DNA of 9,331 bases, from NCBI GenBank assembly GCA_934773085.1, contig CAKVMU010000050.1, positions 1-9,331 on the forward strand, read 5' to 3'. Positions 6,588 through 9,331 of this stretch are shown in pieces. Every line of letters begins with the position of its first letter. The stretch's first letter is position 1. The notes below the pieces were generated by a model that made no database searches, had not been told where the DNA came from, and saw nothing but the letters and a program-made list of their open reading frames with translations. This DNA comes from an uncultured Candidatus Melainabacteria bacterium (lineage in GTDB: Bacteria > Cyanobacteriota > Vampirovibrionia > Gastranaerophilales > Gastranaerophilaceae). Made by a program: the position numbers and the translations under genes.

Positions 6588-7391
6588 TTATTCAGCTTTA
6601 GAAATAACGTCCATTTCTTCAGAAGAAGCATAAGCTGAGTGGCAACCGCAATCGCAGTAAATAACTTCGCCTGTTGTTCCGCTTGAAAGGTCAGAAGCCA
6701 AGTATAAACCAGCTCTACCTACATCTTCAAGAGATACGTTCTTTTTCAACGGAGCTCTCATAACTGCTGCCTTAAGCATTTTAGAGAATCCGCTGATACC
6801 CATTGAAGCAAGTGTTTTAACAGGGCCTGATGACAAACAGTTAACTCTGATGCCTTTAGGACCTAAATCAACAGCCAAGAATCTCATAGCTGATTCAAGA
6901 GCGGCTTTAGCAACACCCATTACGTTGTAGCTTGGAACTGAAAGAACTGAACCAAGGTATGTCAATGCGAAGATTGAACTGCCTTCATTCATAATAGGTT
7001 CTGCGTGTCTGCATACTGTTACTAGAGAGTATGCGCTAACACCAAGTGCGATATCCCAACCTTGTTTTGAAGTATCAACAAATCTGCCCATCAAATCTTC
7101 TTTTGGAGCAAATGCAACAGCGTGAACAACGAAGTCAAGTTTGCCGTAAATTCTTTCGCATTCTTTGAATACAGCTTCAACTTCTTCTTCTTTTGTAACA
7201 TCGCAGCTCATGATAAGCTTTGCATTCATTCCTTCAGCGATAGGTTTAACTCTCTTTTCCATTGCTTCTCCAGCATATGTGAAAGCGATATCAGCACCTT
7301 CGTTGAAAAGTTGTTGTGCAATACCGTATGCAATACCGTGAGTATTTGATACACCAAATATAATACCTTTTTTACCGGACATTAATCCCAT
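6588..7391 (-). CDS. fabI: Enoyl-[acyl-carrier-protein] reductase (NADH), 267 aa
   Basis: Short-chain dehydrogenase-like enzyme that reduces trans-2-enoyl-ACP with NAD(P)H in the last step of each fatty-acid elongation cycle; cytoplasmic. The start MGLMSGKKG at 7391 is chosen because AGGAG lies 7 bases before it; the frame extends open to 7439 but has no such site. Cofactor loop GVSNTHGIAYGIAQQL (13-28) is the FabI form (GxxxxxSIAxGIA). Active-site residues Y145, Y155 and K162 keep the FabI Y-x6-K spacing. Position 93, where E. coli has the triclosan-contact glycine, is Ala in HAVAFAP (90-96), as in some natural FabIs, so resistance cannot be inferred. SSGPVKTLASMGI (187-199) matches the mobile substrate-binding loop. 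The C-terminal segment reads CDCGCH (246-251) instead of the usual VDGGY/F. Likely own promoter at 7424-7452. Confidence 0.95.
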   Translation of the reverse strand: MGLMSGKKGIIFGVSNTHGIAYGIAQQLFNEGADIAFTYAGEAMEKRVKPIAEGMNAKLIMSCDVTKEEEVEAVFKECERIYGKLDFVVHAVAFAPKEDLMGRFVDTSKQGWDIALGVSAYSLVTVCRHAEPIMNEGSSIFALTYLGSVLSVPSYNVMGVAKAALESAMRFLAVDLGPKGIRVNCLSSGPVKTLASMGISGFSKMLKAAVMRAPLKKNVSLEDVGRAGLYLASDLSSGTTGEVIYCDCGCHSAYASSEEMDVISKAE

Positions 7392-7423
7392 AATTAAACT
7401 CCTCTTACTATGTCTACCACTAA

Positions 7424-7452
7424 ATATTATCAAAACCAACAGAAAAATGCAA
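7424..7452 (-). promoter_or_regulatory. Putative fabI promoter
   Basis: Minus-strand TTGCAT (7452-7447), a 17-base spacer and TAATAT (7429-7424) lie in the 67-base gap between the ABC ATPase gene and fabI. An overlapping GATAAT (7431-7426) is an alternative -10. No terminator is visible after the ATPase gene, so fabI may additionally be read from upstream. Confidence 0.45.
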
Positions 7453-7458
7453 CTTTAC

Positions 7459-8241
7459 TCAGTTTCTTAACATAGGAACAGCGTTGAGAAGTTTTTTTGT
7501 GTATTCTTCTTTCGGATACTTACATAGGGTTTGGGTGTAGTTTTCTTCAATAAGGGTGCCGAAATACATTATGCCGACTCTGTCAGCTAAATATTTGATG
7601 ACATTCATATCGTGAGAGATGAATAAAATAGTTAAATCACGTTTGTTCTTCAGTTCTTTTAATAAGTTGATGATTTGCGCCTGAATGCTAGCGTCAAGAG
7701 CGCTAACCGGCTCATCAGCGATTAGAAGTTTAGGTTTAAGTACTAATGCTCTGGCAATAGCTATACGTTGTCTTTGTCCTCCGGAAAATTCGTGAGGGTA
7801 GAGATTTAGACAATTCTCCTGCAAACCAACGTCTTCCAAAATTTCACTTATAAGTTTTGCTTTCTCAGATTTGGACAGTTTTGTATTTATATCCAAAGGT
7901 TCTCTCAGCGTATCTCCGATTTTCATTTTTGGATTAAGACTTGAATATGGGTTTTGAAACACCATTTGTACAAGTTTAGGGTAATTTTTTTTATCATCTT
8001 TTGTTTGATTAAGAATGCTTTTCCCTTCAAATATAATATCCCCTGATTTTATCGGAACTAATTTCGTTATAGCTTTGGCTAAGGTTGATTTGCCACAACC
8101 GGATTCACCTGCAAGAGCGTATATTTCTCCCTGATGAATCTTCATTGATACATCCTTAACAGCTGTTAATGTACTGCTCTCGCCATCTTTAATACTCTTG
8201 TATTCAATTGACAGATTTTTTATTTCCAATAAAATTCCCAT
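7459..8241 (-). CDS. Oligopeptide/dipeptide-type ABC transporter ATP-binding protein, 260 aa
   Basis: Cytoplasmic ATPase of the Opp/Dpp/Nik importer family (OppF/DppF-like). All nucleotide-binding motifs are intact: Walker A GESGCGKST (45-53), Q-loop Q96 in FQNPYSSLNP (95-104), signature FSGGQRQR (152-159), Walker B LLIADEP (172-178) with D176/E177, D-loop SALD (180-183), and H-loop H210. FQNPYSSLNPKMKIGDTLREPL and the tail YPKEEYTKKLLNAVP (242-256) are typical of the peptide branch; the protein is shorter than full OppF (usually above 300 aa) because the tail ends soon after this motif. No permease, binding protein or second ATPase is in the window; partners may be elsewhere. ATG at 8239-8241 has no Shine-Dalgarno; a TTG at codon 5, preceded by GGGA, is an alternative start giving a protein beginning at LEIKNL. 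Confidence 0.9.
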   Translation of the reverse strand: MGILLEIKNLSIEYKSIKDGESSTLTAVKDVSMKIHQGEIYALAGESGCGKSTLAKAITKLVPIKSGDIIFEGKSILNQTKDDKKNYPKLVQMVFQNPYSSLNPKMKIGDTLREPLDINTKLSKSEKAKLISEILEDVGLQENCLNLYPHEFSGGQRQRIAIARALVLKPKLLIADEPVSALDASIQAQIINLLKELKNKRDLTILFISHDMNVIKYLADRVGIMYFGTLIEENYTQTLCKYPKEEYTKKLLNAVPMLRN

Positions 8242-8247
8242 ATGAAT

Positions 8248-8256
8248 ATTCTAGCA
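8248..8256 (-). promoter_or_regulatory. Extended -10 promoter element for the ABC ATPase gene
   Basis: Minus-strand TGCTAGAAT (8256-8248) is an extended -10 (TGn plus TAGAAT, 5 of 6 matches). A -35 is poor, as is tolerated with TGn. Normal spacing would start transcription close to 8241, the first base of the ATG, so the mRNA could be leaderless. Confidence 0.45.
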
Positions 8257-8279
8257 TTTATTTTTAAGAAAATGAATAT

Positions 8280-8308
8280 ATAACAGGATAGTAATTTTAT
8301 GATACAAT
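8280..8308 (+). promoter_or_regulatory. Putative promoter of the AI-2E family gene
   Basis: ATAACA (8280-8285), a 17-base spacer and TACAAT (8303-8308) preceded by TGA (extended -10) form a good sigma70-type promoter. A start near 8315 leaves a leader of about 17 bases carrying AGGAGG (8320-8325). Confidence 0.55.
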
Positions 8309-8331
8309 AATCAATGTTTAGGAGGATATGT

Positions 8332-9331
8332 ATGTTTGATAATCTTTTTCAAAAGTATGTAACAGCGAAAAACATAGTTTTCTTTATAATAGCGATTTTG
8401 TTTTTAGTTTTTATAACAAAGATTAAAGATATTGCGATTCTGTTTTTTGCATCTTTTGTTATTGCGTGTTCTCTGAATCCGATTGTGGATAAGCTTGCAA
8501 AAAAATTGCACAGAAGTTTTGCAGCTGCAATAGTTTTGTTTTCAACGGTTTTGATGTTAGGAATATTCTTTGTTCCAATAATATTGATGGCTGCACATGA
8601 AATTAAATCTTTTGTTCACTTAATTCCTCAACATATTGAAGTGATTAAAGGTTACATAATGACAACTCCGTTCTTGAGTCAAACTCAAGTATCACAGATA
8701 GATTTAGGGGATTTGTTGTCATCTGCTACAGGATTTACATCAGATTTTGTTAATGAATCTATTAATATAAGTAAGAACTTTGCGACAACAATTATTTATT
8801 TCTTAGCGGCATTAATTATTATCTATTACTTTATGGCTGATAAAGATATAGTAAGACAGTCTTATATGAGTCTTTTTCCGGCAAATATGAAAGATAAAGC
8901 AGAGGAGATTATAGAAACAATTTCAAAGAAAATCGGCGGTTACGTAATCGCTCAAGTTACAACAATGACCAGCGTTGGAGTGTTGATGACGATAGGACTC
9001 CTTTTGATAGGTGTCGATTATGCATTATTACTTGGATTAATCACAGCAGTTCTTGATATTATTCCGGTAGTAGGACCTGCGATTGCATTAATCATATGTT
9101 TGGTAGCATCATATAAAAGCGGAACGGTTGTTTTGGCTTTGATAATTGCTGTATTTGCGTTTGCTCAATGGGCTGAAAATAATTTGGTTAGACCTTATAT
9201 TTTTTCTAAGTTTTTGGATTTACATCCGCTTATCATATATTTGTTCTTATTTATAACCGCTCAGTACTTAGGTGTAATCGGTGTTATTTTTGCACCTGCA
9301 ATAGCGGCGACTGTTTGTGTTTTAATAGAAG
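8332..9331 (+). CDS. AI-2E family transporter (UPF0118-type), 3'-truncated by window
   Basis: Polytopic inner-membrane protein of the AI-2E/TqsA-PerM family; members export autoinducer-2 or act as Na+/H+ antiporters, and the individual role is usually unknown. The frame is open from 8332 to the window end (333 codons, near the usual 340-370). ATG at 8332 is set by AGGAGG 6 bases upstream. Layout: hydrophobic segments about 15-29, 33-48 and 62-88, a soluble helical section with acidic/amide residues (90-148), then segments about 150-168, 206-228, 229-258, 263-280 and 299-330. Family hallmarks: GGYVIAQVTT (202-211), the Pro-rich turn LDIIPVVGPAIA (241-252), NNLVRPYIFSK (283-293), and LHPLIIYLFLF (297-307) followed by GVIGVIFAPAIAA (314-326). 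Diverges from the ABC ATPase gene over a 90-base gap. No sign of disruption before the window edge. Confidence 0.9.
   Translation, partial: MFDNLFQKYVTAKNIVFFIIAILFLVFITKIKDIAILFFASFVIACSLNPIVDKLAKKLHRSFAAAIVLFSTVLMLGIFFVPIILMAAHEIKSFVHLIPQHIEVIKGYIMTTPFLSQTQVSQIDLGDLLSSATGFTSDFVNESINISKNFATTIIYFLAALIIIYYFMADKDIVRQSYMSLFPANMKDKAEEIIETISKKIGGYVIAQVTTMTSVGVLMTIGLLLIGVDYALLLGLITAVLDIIPVVGPAIALIICLVASYKSGTVVLALIIAVFAFAQWAENNLVRPYIFSKFLDLHPLIIYLFLFITAQYLGVIGVIFAPAIAATVCVLIE

Noticed and set aside
7392..7439. Sixteen extra N-terminal residues on FabI
   Set aside because: The ATG at 7391 has AGGAG at good spacing and yields the normal FabI N-terminus; the extension overlaps the likely promoter.
8328..8339. 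ATG at 8328 ahead of the AI-2E family gene
   Set aside because: It reads only Met-Tyr-Val before a stop and is too close to AGGAGG; the ATG at 8332 gives the real protein.
1..9331. CRISPR arrays, tRNA/rRNA genes, insertion sequences, phage genes, riboswitches
   Set aside because: No spaced direct repeats, cloverleaf-like sequences, transposase motifs, terminal repeats or long structured leaders were seen.

Overview
The window looks like ordinary bacterial chromosome from an AT-rich Gram-negative organism. Evidence for an outer membrane comes from a TolC-type outer-membrane channel with a signal peptide and from an EmrA-type periplasmic adaptor. The overall style (AT-rich, A/T-ending codons, short intergenic gaps, cyanobacteria-like mix of genes) would fit an uncultured gut lineage such as Gastranaerophilales/Melainabacteria, but that is a low-confidence guess: no rRNA or diagnostic marker is present. 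No tRNA, rRNA, CRISPR array, insertion sequence or phage gene was seen.

Layout. 1-1300 (+) is the 3' part of an alpha-amylase family (GH13) enzyme that begins before the window. It ends at a bidirectional terminator (1307-1335) shared with a convergent 58-residue small gene (1338-1514, -) of unknown function, which has its own promoter-like sequence and Shine-Dalgarno site. 1628-4723 (-) is a compact operon reading marR-like regulator, emrA-like adaptor, emrB-like MFS pump. The tolC-like gene (4771-6132, +) diverges from it across 47 bases that hold a perfect 24-bp palindrome with TATAAT on both strands. Together these four genes make a self-contained, probably autoregulated tripartite drug/toxin efflux system of the EmrAB-TolC type.

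6133-6522 (-) is a small secreted thioredoxin-fold protein lacking the CxxC pair, abutting tolC tail to tail with no spacer. Upstream of it lie a strong terminator and fabI (6588-7391, -), encoding enoyl-ACP reductase of fatty-acid synthesis. Then comes an oligopeptide/nickel-type ABC ATPase (7459-8241, -) without visible transporter partners and with a possibly leaderless start. Finally, diverging from it, an AI-2E family membrane protein (8332 to the window end, +) is cut by the window edge.

The most notable items are the operator-promoter palindrome of the efflux module, the small unrecognised gene at 1338-1514, the redox-dead thioredoxin-like protein behind a terminator, and the possibly leaderless ABC ATPase. 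I did not find convincing evidence of a wholly new system; the findings are local oddities in otherwise recognisable families.
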